Assembly (NCBI RefSeq): GCF_014048465.1
Contig: NZ_PDLY01000001.1
Coordinates: 496,001 to 560,000 of the forward strand
From: Bombella mellum
GTDB taxonomy: Bacteria > Pseudomonadota > Alphaproteobacteria > Acetobacterales > Acetobacteraceae
Reading direction: 5' to 3'
DNA: 64,000 nt
The notes under the pieces are model-generated. The model did no database searches and was not told the DNA's origin. It saw only the letters and a program-made list of their open reading frames with translations. A program made the translations under genes and the position numbers. Below, one piece after another: positions 51,815 through 63,262 of this stretch (position 1 is the stretch's first letter; each line of letters starts with the position of its first letter).

Positions 51815-53203
51815 GTGGCTGCAAATATTTCTCCTGACCTGATCGCCCGTTATGGCGGCAACCTGCCACGCTATACCAGCTATCCTACGGCGGTCAGTTT
51901 TTCTGATGCCATCGGGCCGCAGGAGGTGGCAGGCTGGCTGAAGGCTCTGCCGCCGGAACAGTCCGTCTCCCTGTATTTTCATGTGCCGTTCTGTGACGAG
52001 CTGTGCCGCTTCTGTGCCTGCAATACGGCGGTGATGCGGCAGGAAGAGGCACGGGCAGCCTATGGTGAGCTTCTGCTGGATGAGATGCGCCGTATTGTTG
52101 CGCTGGTCGGGCGGGGGCGTGTGGTCCGGCATCTCCATTTTGGTGGTGGCACACCGACAACCCTGCCGGAAACGGCCCTGCGCAACGTGATGGCCGCCGT
52201 GAGGGAGCAGTTCCGGTTGGTTGATGATGCTGAAATCGCCATGGAGATGGACCCCCGTCACGTGCCGGAGGGTATGCTGCCCCTGCTGGCAGAGCTGGGT
52301 TTCAACCGCATCAGTTTCGGTGTGCAGGACCTCGACCGTACCGTGCAGGAGACCTGCGGGCGGGTCCAGTCCTATGAGCAGACTCTGTCCTGCGTGCAGC
52401 AGGCCCATGAGGCAGGCGTGCACGGGGTGAATATCGACCTGATCTACGGACTGCCTTATCAGACGGTCGAAAGCGTGCAGGATACGGCCCGGCGCATCGC
52501 CGGGATGAGGCCAGACCGTCTGGCCGTGTTCGGCTATGCCCATGTGCCGTGGAAGCAGAAACGTCAGCAGCTCATTCCGCAGGACTCTCTTCCTTCCACG
52601 GAGGAGCGTGTGCAGCAGGCCGCCATGATCGACCGGGTATTGGTCGAGGCGGGATACAGGCCCATCGGGCTGGATCATTACGCCCATCCGCAGGATGCTA
52701 TGGCCCATGCCCATGAGGCAGGCACGCTGCACCGCAACTTTCAGGGATATACGATCGATTCATCACCCGTCCTGCTGGGGATGGGGGCTTCCGCCATCTC
52801 CATGACACCGGATGGTTTCCATCAGAACATTCCTTCCACGGCGGCGTACATTCGGGCGTTGAAGGACGGTGATGGTCTTCCCGTTGCCCGTGGGGTGTTC
52901 CGTACGGAGGAGGACCGCTGGCGGGGGAAGGTGATCGAGACTATCATGTGCCGTTCCGGTGTGGACCTGACTCCCTACATCCCGGCAGGGCAGGGTCTGG
53001 CACAGGCCTTTGCGGAAGAGCTGGCGGAGCTGCGCTCCTTCGAGGAGGACGGGCTGATCCGTTGGGAGGGCAACCGGGTGAGTCTGACAGAAAAGGGCGA
53101 ACCGTTCCTGCGGCATCTGGCAGCCGTGTTCGATACACGGCGTAAGGAGCTGTCGGCGGGAGACGGAGACAGGGCGGCTCCCCGTTTCTCCTCCTCCCTG
53201 TGA
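51815..53203 (+). CDS. hemN: Oxygen-independent coproporphyrinogen III oxidase
   Basis: Radical SAM enzyme for anaerobic haem synthesis, 462 residues. The cluster motif is FCDELCRFCACNT (C-x3-C-x2-C-x-C, near residues 62-74), preceded by the SAM-contacting HVP; HFGGGTPT and VNIDLIYGLPYQ follow, and the C-terminal HemN domain is present. This full motif set favours true HemN over the HemW chaperone. Start is GTG 51815. No FNR-type palindrome was recognised upstream. Confidence 0.93.
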   Translation: MAANISPDLIARYGGNLPRYTSYPTAVSFSDAIGPQEVAGWLKALPPEQSVSLYFHVPFCDELCRFCACNTAVMRQEEARAAYGELLLDEMRRIVALVGRGRVVRHLHFGGGTPTTLPETALRNVMAAVREQFRLVDDAEIAMEMDPRHVPEGMLPLLAELGFNRISFGVQDLDRTVQETCGRVQSYEQTLSCVQQAHEAGVHGVNIDLIYGLPYQTVESVQDTARRIAGMRPDRLAVFGYAHVPWKQKRQQLIPQDSLPSTEERVQQAAMIDRVLVEAGYRPIGLDHYAHPQDAMAHAHEAGTLHRNFQGYTIDSSPVLLGMGASAISMTPDGFHQNIPSTAAYIRALKDGDGLPVARGVFRTEEDRWRGKVIETIMCRSGVDLTPYIPAGQGLAQAFAEELAELRSFEEDGLIRWEGNRVSLTEKGEPFLRHLAAVFDTRRKELSAGDGDRAAPRFSSSL

Positions 53204-53308
53204 GGGAAGAGGGCTGTCGACCGTTTTCCTTTGCCTACGGTTGTAGAGTGCGTTATGAGACCCTGCCAACAGCTTGATTTCGCCTTCCGGGGAAACGGGC
53301 TGACCTAG

Positions 53309-54832
<1,524 letters not shown>

Positions 54833-54881
54833 GGGCCATTTTTCCCTTTCCTGATGAAAGGAAACGGAGTAGGCGGGGGCC

Positions 54882-56195
54882 ATGACCCCCGCTGCTCGTC
54901 TTTCTGGTGCGATTGATCTGCTTTGTGCGATCCAGAACGCACCGCACCGTCCGGCTGATGCCGTTGCCAACAATTTCTTCCGTGAACGCCGCTATATCGG
55001 TGGTGGGGACCGCAGGGCCATCTCCACCCTTGCGTGGGACGTGCTGCGGGCATGGCGTCGGCTGCACTGGCATCTGCGGGCGGACCTGCGCTACCGGCAT
55101 GAGGATGTTTCCCCGAGGCTGCTCTGTGCGGCCATGCTGCATTTTGTCGGGCAGCCCCTTCCCTCTATCCAGTCCCTTTTCAGCGGGGAGCGTTATGCTC
55201 CGGCCCCGCTGAGTGAGCGTGAAATGGTCATGCTGGAGGCTCTGGAAGGGCAGGACATCAGTAGCGAGAAACAGCCGCTGCCGATCCGGCTGGAATATCC
55301 CGACTGGCTGCACCCTTATCTGGTGGAAGATTTTGGTGACAGGCTGGAGGAGGAAATGCGGGCTCTCATGGGGGCACCTTCCCTGGACCTGCGGGTCAAT
55401 CTGTTGAAGGGAACACGGGAGGAGGCCCTGCGCCGTCTCCGGCGGGAAGGTTTTCAGGGGGAACCGACGGCCCTTTCCCCGTGGGGCATCCGGCTGGAAG
55501 GGCGTCAGCCCGTCACGGCAGCGGCCCTTTTCCGGGAAGGGCTGGTGGAGATACAGGATGAAGGCAGCCAGCTGATCGCAGCTGCCGTGGATGCCAGACC
55601 GGGGCAGAGGCTGCTGGACTACTGTGCCGGTGCCGCCGGGAAGACGCTGGCCCTGGCCATGACGATGGAGAATAAAGGGCAGATCGTGGCCTGTGACGTC
55701 TCCCGGGTCCGGCTGGATGGTGCCACGAAGCGTCTGCGCCGGGCGGATGTCCATAACGTCACCCGCCATCTTCTGAGTGAAGGCGACAAATGGGCGAAGC
55801 GGCGGGAAGGCCAGTTCGACACGGTGCTGGTGGATGCCCCCTGTTCCGGCACCGGGACATGGCGGCGCAATCCTGATGCCCGCCTGCGCCTGACGGAAGA
55901 GGACATAAAGGAACTCTGCGCCAAGCAGGCGGCCATTCTGGACATTGCGGCCCGTCTTGTCCGGCCGGGCGGGAAGCTGGTCTATGCCACCTGTTCCCTT
56001 CTGGGGGTGGAGAACGGAAAGCAGATCGAGGCATTCCTGAAGCGGCAGGAGGCCTACACCCTGTTGCCCGTGGAGAAACGTTCCACCCTCCTGCCGGAAG
56101 AGCTGCGGCAGGAAGCCCTTTTCTCCCTGACACCCCACGGTTTCGGGACGGACGGTTTCTTCGTGGCGGCCATGGAAAAAACGTCCCAGAACTGA
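54882..56195 (+). CDS. RsmB/NOP-family RNA m5C methyltransferase
   Basis: A 437-residue SAM-dependent methyltransferase with an N-terminal NusB-like helical region and the C-terminal catalytic fold. SAM motif LLDYCAGAAGKTLALA, motif IV DAPCSGTGTWRRNPD with the releasing Cys, and motif VI VYATCSLLGVEN with the nucleophile Cys. It is probably the 16S C967-type enzyme, as in the common guaB-rsmB-guaA order, but the target cannot be proved from sequence. It begins 49 bases after guaB and is likely co-transcribed. Confidence 0.9.
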   Translation: MTPAARLSGAIDLLCAIQNAPHRPADAVANNFFRERRYIGGGDRRAISTLAWDVLRAWRRLHWHLRADLRYRHEDVSPRLLCAAMLHFVGQPLPSIQSLFSGERYAPAPLSEREMVMLEALEGQDISSEKQPLPIRLEYPDWLHPYLVEDFGDRLEEEMRALMGAPSLDLRVNLLKGTREEALRRLRREGFQGEPTALSPWGIRLEGRQPVTAAALFREGLVEIQDEGSQLIAAAVDARPGQRLLDYCAGAAGKTLALAMTMENKGQIVACDVSRVRLDGATKRLRRADVHNVTRHLLSEGDKWAKRREGQFDTVLVDAPCSGTGTWRRNPDARLRLTEEDIKELCAKQAAILDIAARLVRPGGKLVYATCSLLGVENGKQIEAFLKRQEAYTLLPVEKRSTLLPEELRQEALFSLTPHGFGTDGFFVAAMEKTSQN

Positions 56196-56348
56196 GCCGC
56201 ATGGAAGGACGGGCCGTCCGGTCCCTTGTCTGTCCTCGTGGCGGATTTGTGCATCTGTCATGAAAATGGCTAATACTTGGACAAAGGCCAGCCTGTCCTC
56301 GGTGCGGGGGGCGGGCGGTCCTGTCTGACTGGAGGAAACATATCCCCT

Positions 56349-58199
56349 ATGGCCTATGATGTTCTCTTTGGTGTGGTGCTGACATTCGGGGCAGGGATGC
56401 TGGCACAGTGGGTTGCCTGGCGTCTGCGGCTCCCGGCCATCGTCCTGCTCTTTGCCATGGGGCTGCTCTTCGGCCCCGTGCTGGGCTGGCTTCATCCATC
56501 GGAGACACTGGGTCATGCGTTCCGTCCGCTGGTCTCCATGCTGGTGGCTCTGATCGTCTTCGAGGGCGGAATGGTGCTGGACATCCGGCAGCTCCGGGAG
56601 GCCGGGGAGGGCGTGGCCCGCCTTACGATGGTGGCCCTGCCCATCAACTGGATTCTGGGGGCACTGGCGGCCCATTATGTCGCCCATCTGGAGTGGGGAA
56701 CGTCCTTTCTTTTCGGGGCCATCATCGTGGTGACGGGGCCGACGGTCATCCTGCCGCTGCTGCGGAGTGCCAAGCTCCATCCCCGGGTGGCGGCGTTCCT
56801 GCGGTGGGAGGCGATCGTCAACGACCCGCTGGGGGCCATCCTGGCTGCCGTCGTCATGCAGATCATGCTGCTGCATGTGGATCTGCATAAACAGATTTTC
56901 TTCGTTCATACCCTGCCGGACATGCTGCTGGCGGGGGCTGTTTCCGTGGCGGCGGGTATCTTACCGGCCTATCTGCTTCGTTACCTCTTCACCCGGGACC
57001 TGATGCCGGAGCTGCTGAAGGTACCCATCATGGTCACGCTGGCGTTGATCATTTTCGGGGCCTGCACGCTGGTGATGGAAGGGGCGGGGCTGATTGCCGT
57101 GACCGTCTTCGGCATGATGCTGACCAACCTGCATATTCCCGGTCTGAATGAACTGAAACGGACCAAGGAATCCCTGGTGGTCCTGATGGTGTCCGTCCTG
57201 TTCATCCTGCTGACGGCTGACCTGCACCGTGCCGTGCTGGCCCGGCTGTCCATTCCCATCCTGCTTCTGACGCTGGTCGTGCTGTTTGTCGTCCGCCCCC
57301 TGTGCATTTTCCTGGCCACGCTGGGGACAAGCATCAGCTGGCAGGAACGGATTTTTGTCGGATGGATCGCTCCGCGGGGGATCGTGGCGGCCGCCGTGGC
57401 CGGTGCGGCCGGGATCAAACTGTCGGAGGCGGGGTACACCTCGGCTGACCTCGTCATGCCGGCCGTGTTCTGCGTGATTGCCGTGACGATGATCTGTCAC
57501 GGTTTTTCACTTGGTCCGCTGGCCCGGAGGCTGCATCTGACCCTTTCCAACGAGCCTGCCTTGGTCATTCTGGGCGGCAATGCCTGGTCGACCGATCTGG
57601 CGGCCTGCCTGAATGAGGAAAAGGTTCCCGTCCTGCTGGTGGACACGACGGCACAGGAGCTGATGTCCGCAGCACGGCGTGGGGTGCCGGTCCTCAAGGC
57701 GGAACTTCTCTCCGCGGCGGGGCAGGAAGCTCTGGAGGAACGACCGGCGGACTACCTGATCGCCACGACGGGGGATGCCATCTATAACGGGATGGTCTGC
57801 GGTCACATGGCCCCCCATATGGGGCGGGAGCGGGTCTATCAGGTCAGCCCCGGCGTGGCCCGGCTGGACCTGTATCGTGGCCTGTCCCGTGATGCCCGTG
57901 GCAAGGTGCTGGGGGAACCGGGCTGGAACTACACCTTCTTTGACACGCTGTTCAGCCGTGGCTGGCGTTTTGTCAGCGATACCGTGACGGAGGCGACCCT
58001 TGACCTGTTCGGGAAGGAAGAAAACCGGCTGGACCTGCTGGTCGTCCGCCGGGGGACGGGAATTTTCATACAGTCGGCAGAAGACCGGGCCAGAACCGTG
58101 CCCGTCATAGGCGATCTGGTCATCTCCATGAAGGCTCCGGAAGCCCGTGAGGTCGTGTCAGACGCAAAAGAGGAGGCAGAGCTGCGTGCAGAGAAGTAG
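56349..58199 (+). CDS. CPA1-type Na+(K+)/H+ antiporter with TrkA-N-like domain
   Basis: A 616-residue inner-membrane antiporter of the NhaP/CPA1 type with about 12 hydrophobic helices (residues 1-400). The ion-site motif is WEAIVNDPLGA (Asn-Asp pair) and GWIAPRGIVAAAV is in the C-terminal half of the transporter. A cytosolic nucleotide-binding-like region (VILGGNAWSTDLAACL, about 408-530) and a short TrkA-C-like tail follow. ATG 56349 has GGAGGAAA 12 bases upstream. The ion cannot be assigned from sequence. Confidence 0.88.
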   Translation: MAYDVLFGVVLTFGAGMLAQWVAWRLRLPAIVLLFAMGLLFGPVLGWLHPSETLGHAFRPLVSMLVALIVFEGGMVLDIRQLREAGEGVARLTMVALPINWILGALAAHYVAHLEWGTSFLFGAIIVVTGPTVILPLLRSAKLHPRVAAFLRWEAIVNDPLGAILAAVVMQIMLLHVDLHKQIFFVHTLPDMLLAGAVSVAAGILPAYLLRYLFTRDLMPELLKVPIMVTLALIIFGACTLVMEGAGLIAVTVFGMMLTNLHIPGLNELKRTKESLVVLMVSVLFILLTADLHRAVLARLSIPILLLTLVVLFVVRPLCIFLATLGTSISWQERIFVGWIAPRGIVAAAVAGAAGIKLSEAGYTSADLVMPAVFCVIAVTMICHGFSLGPLARRLHLTLSNEPALVILGGNAWSTDLAACLNEEKVPVLLVDTTAQELMSAARRGVPVLKAELLSAAGQEALEERPADYLIATTGDAIYNGMVCGHMAPHMGRERVYQVSPGVARLDLYRGLSRDARGKVLGEPGWNYTFFDTLFSRGWRFVSDTVTEATLDLFGKEENRLDLLVVRRGTGIFIQSAEDRARTVPVIGDLVISMKAPEAREVVSDAKEEAELRAEK

Positions 58200-58321
58200 T
58201 GCTCGGCGTCCATCCGGGTTAGGGTAGTACTCTATAGGAATGATGATCCCTTTGGTCCGTCTGCCTGCCGGTAGCTGGAGAGGGGAGATTTTGGGCGCAC
58301 TACGGACAGGATTTTTGGGAC

Positions 58322-59026
58322 ATGAATGCTCATCACTCAATACTGATTGTTGACGATGATGATGCTTTGCGTCTTCTGCTAGCCGAGCAGCTGGAAGAGG
58401 ATGGAGCGTACCGGGTTGAACAGGCTGCCACCCTTGCCGCCGCAGGGGACATCATGGGCCGCTCCACTGGTGGACGGATCGAGATCGTTCTGCTGGACGT
58501 GAACCTTCCCGATGGTGATGGACGGGACTTCTGCGCTGGTCTGAGACGCAGGGGAATTCATATCCCCATCATCATGATGACGGGGTCGCATGATGAGGAT
58601 GACGTCATCCGTGGGCTGGATGCCGGAGCGAATGATTACGTCGCCAAGCCGTTCCGCATGGGGGAACTGAAAGCCCGCCTGCGGGCGCAGCTCCGTCTCT
58701 TCGAGAACAGCGAGGATGTCGTCTTCGATATTGGTCCTTACGTTTTCCATCCGGCCAGAAAGCAGCTGACGGATCAGAAGAAGGGCCAGCGCATCCATCT
58801 GACGGAAAAGGAAACGGCCATCCTGAAATATCTCTACCGTGCTGGCGGGCAGCCGGTGGAGCGGGACGTGCTGCTGCATGAGGTCTGGGGTTATCATGCC
58901 TCGGTGACGACCCATACGCTGGAGACGCACATCTACCGCCTGAGGCAGAAGATCGAGCCGGATCATGGCCGGGCCGGAATCCTGCTGACGGAAGGGGGCG
59001 GCTACTGCCTCAACCCCGATCTCTGA
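58322..59026 (+). CDS. OmpR-family response regulator (no adjacent kinase)
   Basis: A 234-residue regulator. The receiver has acidic pocket DDDD (11-14), phosphoacceptor D59 in LLDVNLPDGDG, T87 and K109 in VAKPF. The C-terminal winged helix (about 130-234) has LTEKETAILKYLYR, VWGYHASVTTHTLETHIYRLRQKIE. No histidine kinase lies beside it, so the partner and targets are unknown. A strong terminator follows, so it is probably a single-gene unit. Confidence 0.92.
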   Translation: MNAHHSILIVDDDDALRLLLAEQLEEDGAYRVEQAATLAAAGDIMGRSTGGRIEIVLLDVNLPDGDGRDFCAGLRRRGIHIPIIMMTGSHDEDDVIRGLDAGANDYVAKPFRMGELKARLRAQLRLFENSEDVVFDIGPYVFHPARKQLTDQKKGQRIHLTEKETAILKYLYRAGGQPVERDVLLHEVWGYHASVTTHTLETHIYRLRQKIEPDHGRAGILLTEGGGYCLNPDL

Positions 59027-59049
59027 GGTCAGGAACAGGACGTGACGGA

Positions 59050-59084
59050 AAAAGGCTGGCAGGAGGGCATCCTGCCAGCCTTTT
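59050..59084. terminator. Strong bidirectional terminator between the regulator gene and xthA
   Basis: A perfect 15-bp stem (59050-59064 with 59070-59084), 5-base loop, starting AAAA and ending TTTT, giving U-tracts in both directions between two convergent genes. Confidence 0.95.
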
Positions 59085-59107
59085 CTGCATGGTTCGCCGT
59101 CGGGCTG

Positions 59108-59902
59108 TCAGAGGTCGATGTCCATCAGAACGGGGACATGGTCGGAGGGAGAGGTCCAGTCTCGGACCGGGCGCAGGACGTCAATGGTCTTCAGGCCGGG
59201 GAGGATGTCCGGCGTCGTCCAGACATGGTCCAGACGGCGGCCCCGGTTGGACTTCTTCCAGTCCCGGTTGCGGTACGACCACCATGTGAAGAGCTTTTCA
59301 GGTTCCGGAATGGCCTTCCGCATGGCGTCCTCGAAGCCTTCCTTCATCCAGTCCAGAAGCCGGGATGTTTCCGGCGGCGTATGGCTGACGATTTTCAGAA
59401 GCTGACGGTGGCTCCAGACATCATGCTCCAGTGGAGCGATGTTGAGGTCGCCGACAAGGATGCTCCGCCGTGGCGGGTTGTTGCGGAACCAGTCCGCGGC
59501 TTCCTCGAGGAAGGCGAGCTTGTGGGCGAATTTTTCATTTTCCTGCGGGTCCGGAATGTCACCTCCGGCAGGGACGTAGAAATTGTGGATGGTGACCGGT
59601 CCCGATTCCGTCCGGATGGTGGCGGCCACGTGGCGGCAGTCTGTCCTGCCGCACCAGTCCGGCGTGCCGGGGACGGCTTCCAGCGGCAGGCGGGACAGGA
59701 TGGTGACCCCGTTGTAGCTCTTCATGCCACGGTAGAGCTGATGGGGGAACCCCAGATCGGCCAGGGCTTCCTGCGGGTAGAGCGGGTCCGGAACCTTGGT
59801 CTCCTGAAGGCAGACGACGTCGGGATTCTGTTCTTCGATGAGACGCTGGAGCAGGGGGAGCCGGAGGCGTAGTGAGTTGATGTTCCATGTGATGAGGCGC
59901 AT
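59108..59902 (-). CDS. xthA: Exodeoxyribonuclease III
   Basis: AP endonuclease and 3'-5' exonuclease in base excision repair, 264 residues. N-terminal ITWNINSLRLRLP, metal-binding Glu in CLQETKVPD, catalytic LVGDLNIAP, and the C-terminal SPSDHVPVLMDIDL typical of the ExoIII family. AGAAGG lies 5 bases before ATG. Confidence 0.95.
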   Translation of the reverse strand: MRLITWNINSLRLRLPLLQRLIEEQNPDVVCLQETKVPDPLYPQEALADLGFPHQLYRGMKSYNGVTILSRLPLEAVPGTPDWCGRTDCRHVAATIRTESGPVTIHNFYVPAGGDIPDPQENEKFAHKLAFLEEAADWFRNNPPRRSILVGDLNIAPLEHDVWSHRQLLKIVSHTPPETSRLLDWMKEGFEDAMRKAIPEPEKLFTWWSYRNRDWKKSNRGRRLDHVWTTPDILPGLKTIDVLRPVRDWTSPSDHVPVLMDIDL

Positions 59903-59981
59903 GGCCTTCTGATCTCCTCTGGAGTGGGAAAATTCAAGGGATGATCTTGCGATTGACAGGTTTTACCCCAATCTGGAGAGA

Positions 59982-61034
59982 ATGAATAAGGAAAGTACCC
60001 TGCCCATGCCCGTCCTGATGATTGACACCCATATTGACATTCCGTGGGAGGAGAAGACAGCCGGGGGGCTGCCCTGCTGGGAGAAGCGGGATCAGGCGGA
60101 CATAGCCCTGCGGGAGACGGAACGCCGTTTCACCCTGCCCAAGGCGGAGGCTGGTGGACTGGGAGCTGCCTGTCTTGCGGCCTATACGCCGCAGGCTTCC
60201 CTGGATGAGGCCGGGCATGAGGCGGCCTGGCGGCGGGCACGGGCCATGCTGGAGGCCATGGAAGAGATGGTGCCGCTGCATGTCCCCGGCCGGGCGGTCC
60301 TGTGCCGGACGGCACAGGATGTGCGGCGGACGGCCGGAGCCGGACAGGTGGCCCTGATTCCCGTCATGGAGAATGGCTACCCGCTGGCGGATGATCCGGC
60401 CAAGGTCGGGCATCTCGCCCGGCGGTACGGCATCCGTTACATCACTCTGACCCATAACGGTCACAACCTGCTGGCGGATTCGGCGGTCGTCCGGCAGGGG
60501 CCGGCAGAAGCTCATGGTGGCCTGTCCGCTCTGGGAAGGGAAGTCATCGGAGAGATGAACCGGCATGGTGTTCTGGTGGATGTGTCACATGCGTCCCGCA
60601 GGACCATGATGCAGGCGGTGGACGTCTCCACCGTTCCGGTCTTTGCCAGCCATTCCTGCGTGCGTGCCCTGTGTGATCATCCCCGCAATCTGGATGACGG
60701 ACAGCTTGATGCCCTGAAGGCGAGTGGTGGCCTGATACAGGTTACGGCCATGGCTCCGTTCCTCCGCCGTGGCGGGGGTGGCACCCTGACCGACTTCGTG
60801 GAGCATGTCCTCTACGTCATCCGCAGGATTGGTGTGGAGCATGTCGGTATTTCGTCCGATTTTGATGGCGGTGGTGGCATGGAAGGCTGGCAGGATGCCA
60901 GCGAGAGCCATCATCTCCCTGCCGCTCTGGAGCGGGCGGGGCTGGACGGGTCGGAGATTCGGGCTGTCTGTGGTGAAAACATGCTCCATCTGATGGAGCG
61001 GGCGGAGAAGGAAATTGTGGAAAGTCAAACATAA
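59982..61034 (+). CDS. Membrane dipeptidase family (M19) peptidase
   Basis: A 350-residue amidohydrolase-fold dipeptidase. Zinc ligands are visible in DTHID, VMENG (bridging Glu), VDVSHAS and FASHSCVRAL, with GISSDFDGGGGM near the C-terminus. There is no signal peptide, so a cytosolic location is likely. M19 enzymes cleave dipeptides, some with D-residues; the specificity here is unknown. ATG 59982 has GGAG close upstream; ATG 60006 is an alternative. Confidence 0.9.
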   Translation: MNKESTLPMPVLMIDTHIDIPWEEKTAGGLPCWEKRDQADIALRETERRFTLPKAEAGGLGAACLAAYTPQASLDEAGHEAAWRRARAMLEAMEEMVPLHVPGRAVLCRTAQDVRRTAGAGQVALIPVMENGYPLADDPAKVGHLARRYGIRYITLTHNGHNLLADSAVVRQGPAEAHGGLSALGREVIGEMNRHGVLVDVSHASRRTMMQAVDVSTVPVFASHSCVRALCDHPRNLDDGQLDALKASGGLIQVTAMAPFLRRGGGGTLTDFVEHVLYVIRRIGVEHVGISSDFDGGGGMEGWQDASESHHLPAALERAGLDGSEIRAVCGENMLHLMERAEKEIVESQT

Positions 61035-61340
61035 TTTTCTCTTTTTGCGGGAAACAGGAGCATTTTTTGCCCACTAATTTTTTCAGAAACGGGATTGACA
61101 GTCATTCCGGCCTTCAGGGACCAACGACCGGGGAGCAGGAAAGGAAAAATCTTTCATAACTCCTTATTTTTCAGATGGTTCCATTCATTGCCTATTTTTT
61201 GGGCAATCTATGGAAAAAGAAGAGAAACCCTGTGCTGTGTGCTTTTACCCTTGGAGTATTCACAGCTTTTTCCACAGGAATGGTGGATGAGTGTAAAGAG
61301 ACTGTCATGAAGGCAGAAAAATGGCGGAAAACAGGGAAAG
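61035..61340. other. AT-rich 306-base region upstream of uvrC
   Basis: Clearly more AT-rich than its surroundings. It holds a TTGACA hexamer at 61094-61099 without a clear -10, a small ATTGCC/GGCAAT hairpin (61187-61207), and from 61175 a 57-codon open frame that runs into the uvrC start. Otherwise nothing was recognised. Confidence 0.5.
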
Positions 61341-61348
61341 ATGACTGA
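61175..61348 (+). CDS. Candidate 57-residue small membrane protein upstream of uvrC
   Basis: ATG 61175 opens a 57-codon frame ending TGA at 61346-61348, overlapping the uvrC ATG (61341) by 8 bases. The product starts [17 protein letters not shown], has one hydrophobic segment (about 19-36) and a charged tail ending TGKDD. A hydrophobic span after a basic patch suggests a single-pass membrane protein. No ribosome binding site is seen and codon use is AT-rich, so it could be chance. Confidence 0.35.
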   Translation: MVPFIAYFLGNLWKKKRNPVLCAFTLGVFTAFSTGMVDECKETVMKAEKWRKTGKDD

Positions 61349-63218
61349 AACACCTCACGGCGTCGCTGCGATTCGGAAAGCCCTGAAGACGATTCCTGAA
61401 AGTCCCGGCGTGTATCGGATGCTCGGTGCCAAGGGAGAGGTGCTGTATGTCGGCAAGGCCCTGAGCCTGAAAAAGCGTGTCACCTCCTACACGCATGTGG
61501 TCCGCCTGCCGGAACGGCTGAGGCTCATGGTGTCCCTGACCGCCAGCATGGAGATTGTCGTCACCCGCACCGAGGCCGAGGCCCTGCTGCTGGAGGCCAA
61601 CTACATCAAGAGAATGAAGCCCCGCTTCAACATCCTTCTGCGGGATGACAAGAGCTATCCGTGGCTCCTGCTGAGTGGGGACCATGCCTATCCCCGTCTC
61701 ATGCGCCAGCGCGGGAAGCCCGTCAGGGGAGCCACCTACTGGGGACCTTTTGCATCCTCCAGAGCGGTGGACCAGACGATCCAGGTCATCCAGAGGGCCT
61801 TCATGCTGCGGACCTGTACGGACAGCGTCTTTGAATCCCGTACCCGGCCCTGCCTCCTGCATCAGATCAAACGCTGTTCCGCCCCCTGTGTGGAGCGCAT
61901 CAGCCCGCAGGAATATCAGGGGCTGGTGGACCAGACGAAGGAATTCCTGAGTGGTGGCGGGCGGGAACTTCAGCAGCGTCTGACCAGGGAGATGGAAGAG
62001 GCGGCGGAAGAGATGGCCTTCGAGCGGGCGGCCCTGATCAGGGACCGCATACGGGGTTTTGCCAATCTCCGGGCTTCAGGGGCGATCAACCCCGTCAGCA
62101 TCAGGGAAGCGGACGTGGTGGCTCTCTGGCAGCAGGCCGGGCAGAGCTGCATACAGGTTTTCTTCATCCGTGGAGGACGGAACAACGGCAACAGGGCCTT
62201 CTATCCTCGCCATGAGGCAGACGCCTCGGCAGCGGATGTGCTGTCTGCCTTTCTGCTCCAGTTCTATGAGGACAAGCAGCCTCCCTCACAGGTCATGACC
62301 AACCTTGAGCCATCCGAACAGCCCCTGCTGGCCGAGGCCCTGACCCTCCAGCGGGGGCAGAAGGTCCAGCTGCTTCAGCCACAGCGGGGCGAGAAGAAGG
62401 CCGTGCTGGATCACGCCGTGCTCAATGCCCGTGAGGCCCTGGAGCGTCGGCTGGCAGAAACGGCCGGGCAGGCCGTCCTGCTGGAGAAGGTGGCCGAACT
62501 GTTCGATCTGCCAGCCCCTCCCGGGCGGATTGAAGTCTATGACAACTCCCATCTCATGGGTCAGGCTCCTTACGGGGCCATGATCGTGGGAGGGCCGGAA
62601 GGTTTCGTGAAACGGGCTTACAGGAAGTTCGCCATCCGTGGCCCCGTGGCCCCGGGCGATGACTTCGGCATGATGAAGGAGGTCATGAGCCGCCGTTTCG
62701 CCAGGCTGGGCATGGAGGATGAAGGTGGGGAGGGCTGGCCTGACCTTCTGCTGATTGACGGCGGGAAGGGGCAGGTCCGTGCCGTGAAGGAGATACTGGC
62801 CGAGCGGGGCCTGTCCTCCATTCCCGTGGTGGGGATCGCCAAGGGCGTGGATCGCAATGCGGGGAGGGAGTGGTTCTTCGTGGACGGAAAGGAACCGTTC
62901 CAGCTGCCCGTGAATGATGCCGTCCTTTATTATCTCCAGAGGCTGCGGGACGAGGTGCACCGTTTCGTCATCACGACACACAGGGCGGGGCGTTCCAAGG
63001 CCCTGACCCGTTCCGGGCTGGATGACATCCCGGGTGTCGGCCCGACCCGCAAGAAGGCTCTCCTGACCCGTTTTGGCTCTGTCAGGCAGGTTCGGCAGGC
63101 GGCTCTGGAGGAGCTGGAAGGTGTACCGGGAATTAATCGTGAAATGGCGCAGGTCATTTATGGATATTTCCATCCAGAATGGGTAAGAGAACAGAGTGAC
63201 GTCCTCGAAAAACCCTGA
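61341..63218 (+). CDS. uvrC: UvrABC system protein C
   Basis: Dual-incision nuclease of nucleotide excision repair, 625 residues. N-terminal GIY-YIG domain (about 15-95: [21 protein letters not shown]), UVR/UvrB-binding motif (about 205-240), RNase H-like endonuclease domain (about 390-540, with VYDNSHLMG and LLIDGGKGQ), and C-terminal helix-hairpin-helix pair ([28 protein letters not shown]). Mfd in this window is the partner for transcription-coupled repair. Confidence 0.97.
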   Translation: MTETPHGVAAIRKALKTIPESPGVYRMLGAKGEVLYVGKALSLKKRVTSYTHVVRLPERLRLMVSLTASMEIVVTRTEAEALLLEANYIKRMKPRFNILLRDDKSYPWLLLSGDHAYPRLMRQRGKPVRGATYWGPFASSRAVDQTIQVIQRAFMLRTCTDSVFESRTRPCLLHQIKRCSAPCVERISPQEYQGLVDQTKEFLSGGGRELQQRLTREMEEAAEEMAFERAALIRDRIRGFANLRASGAINPVSIREADVVALWQQAGQSCIQVFFIRGGRNNGNRAFYPRHEADASAADVLSAFLLQFYEDKQPPSQVMTNLEPSEQPLLAEALTLQRGQKVQLLQPQRGEKKAVLDHAVLNAREALERRLAETAGQAVLLEKVAELFDLPAPPGRIEVYDNSHLMGQAPYGAMIVGGPEGFVKRAYRKFAIRGPVAPGDDFGMMKEVMSRRFARLGMEDEGGEGWPDLLLIDGGKGQVRAVKEILAERGLSSIPVVGIAKGVDRNAGREWFFVDGKEPFQLPVNDAVLYYLQRLRDEVHRFVITTHRAGRSKALTRSGLDDIPGVGPTRKKALLTRFGSVRQVRQAALEELEGVPGINREMAQVIYGYFHPEWVREQSDVLEKP

Positions 63219-63262
63219 CTGAGCACCGTGTTGGGGAGTGACCTGCCATATAGGGATATAAG

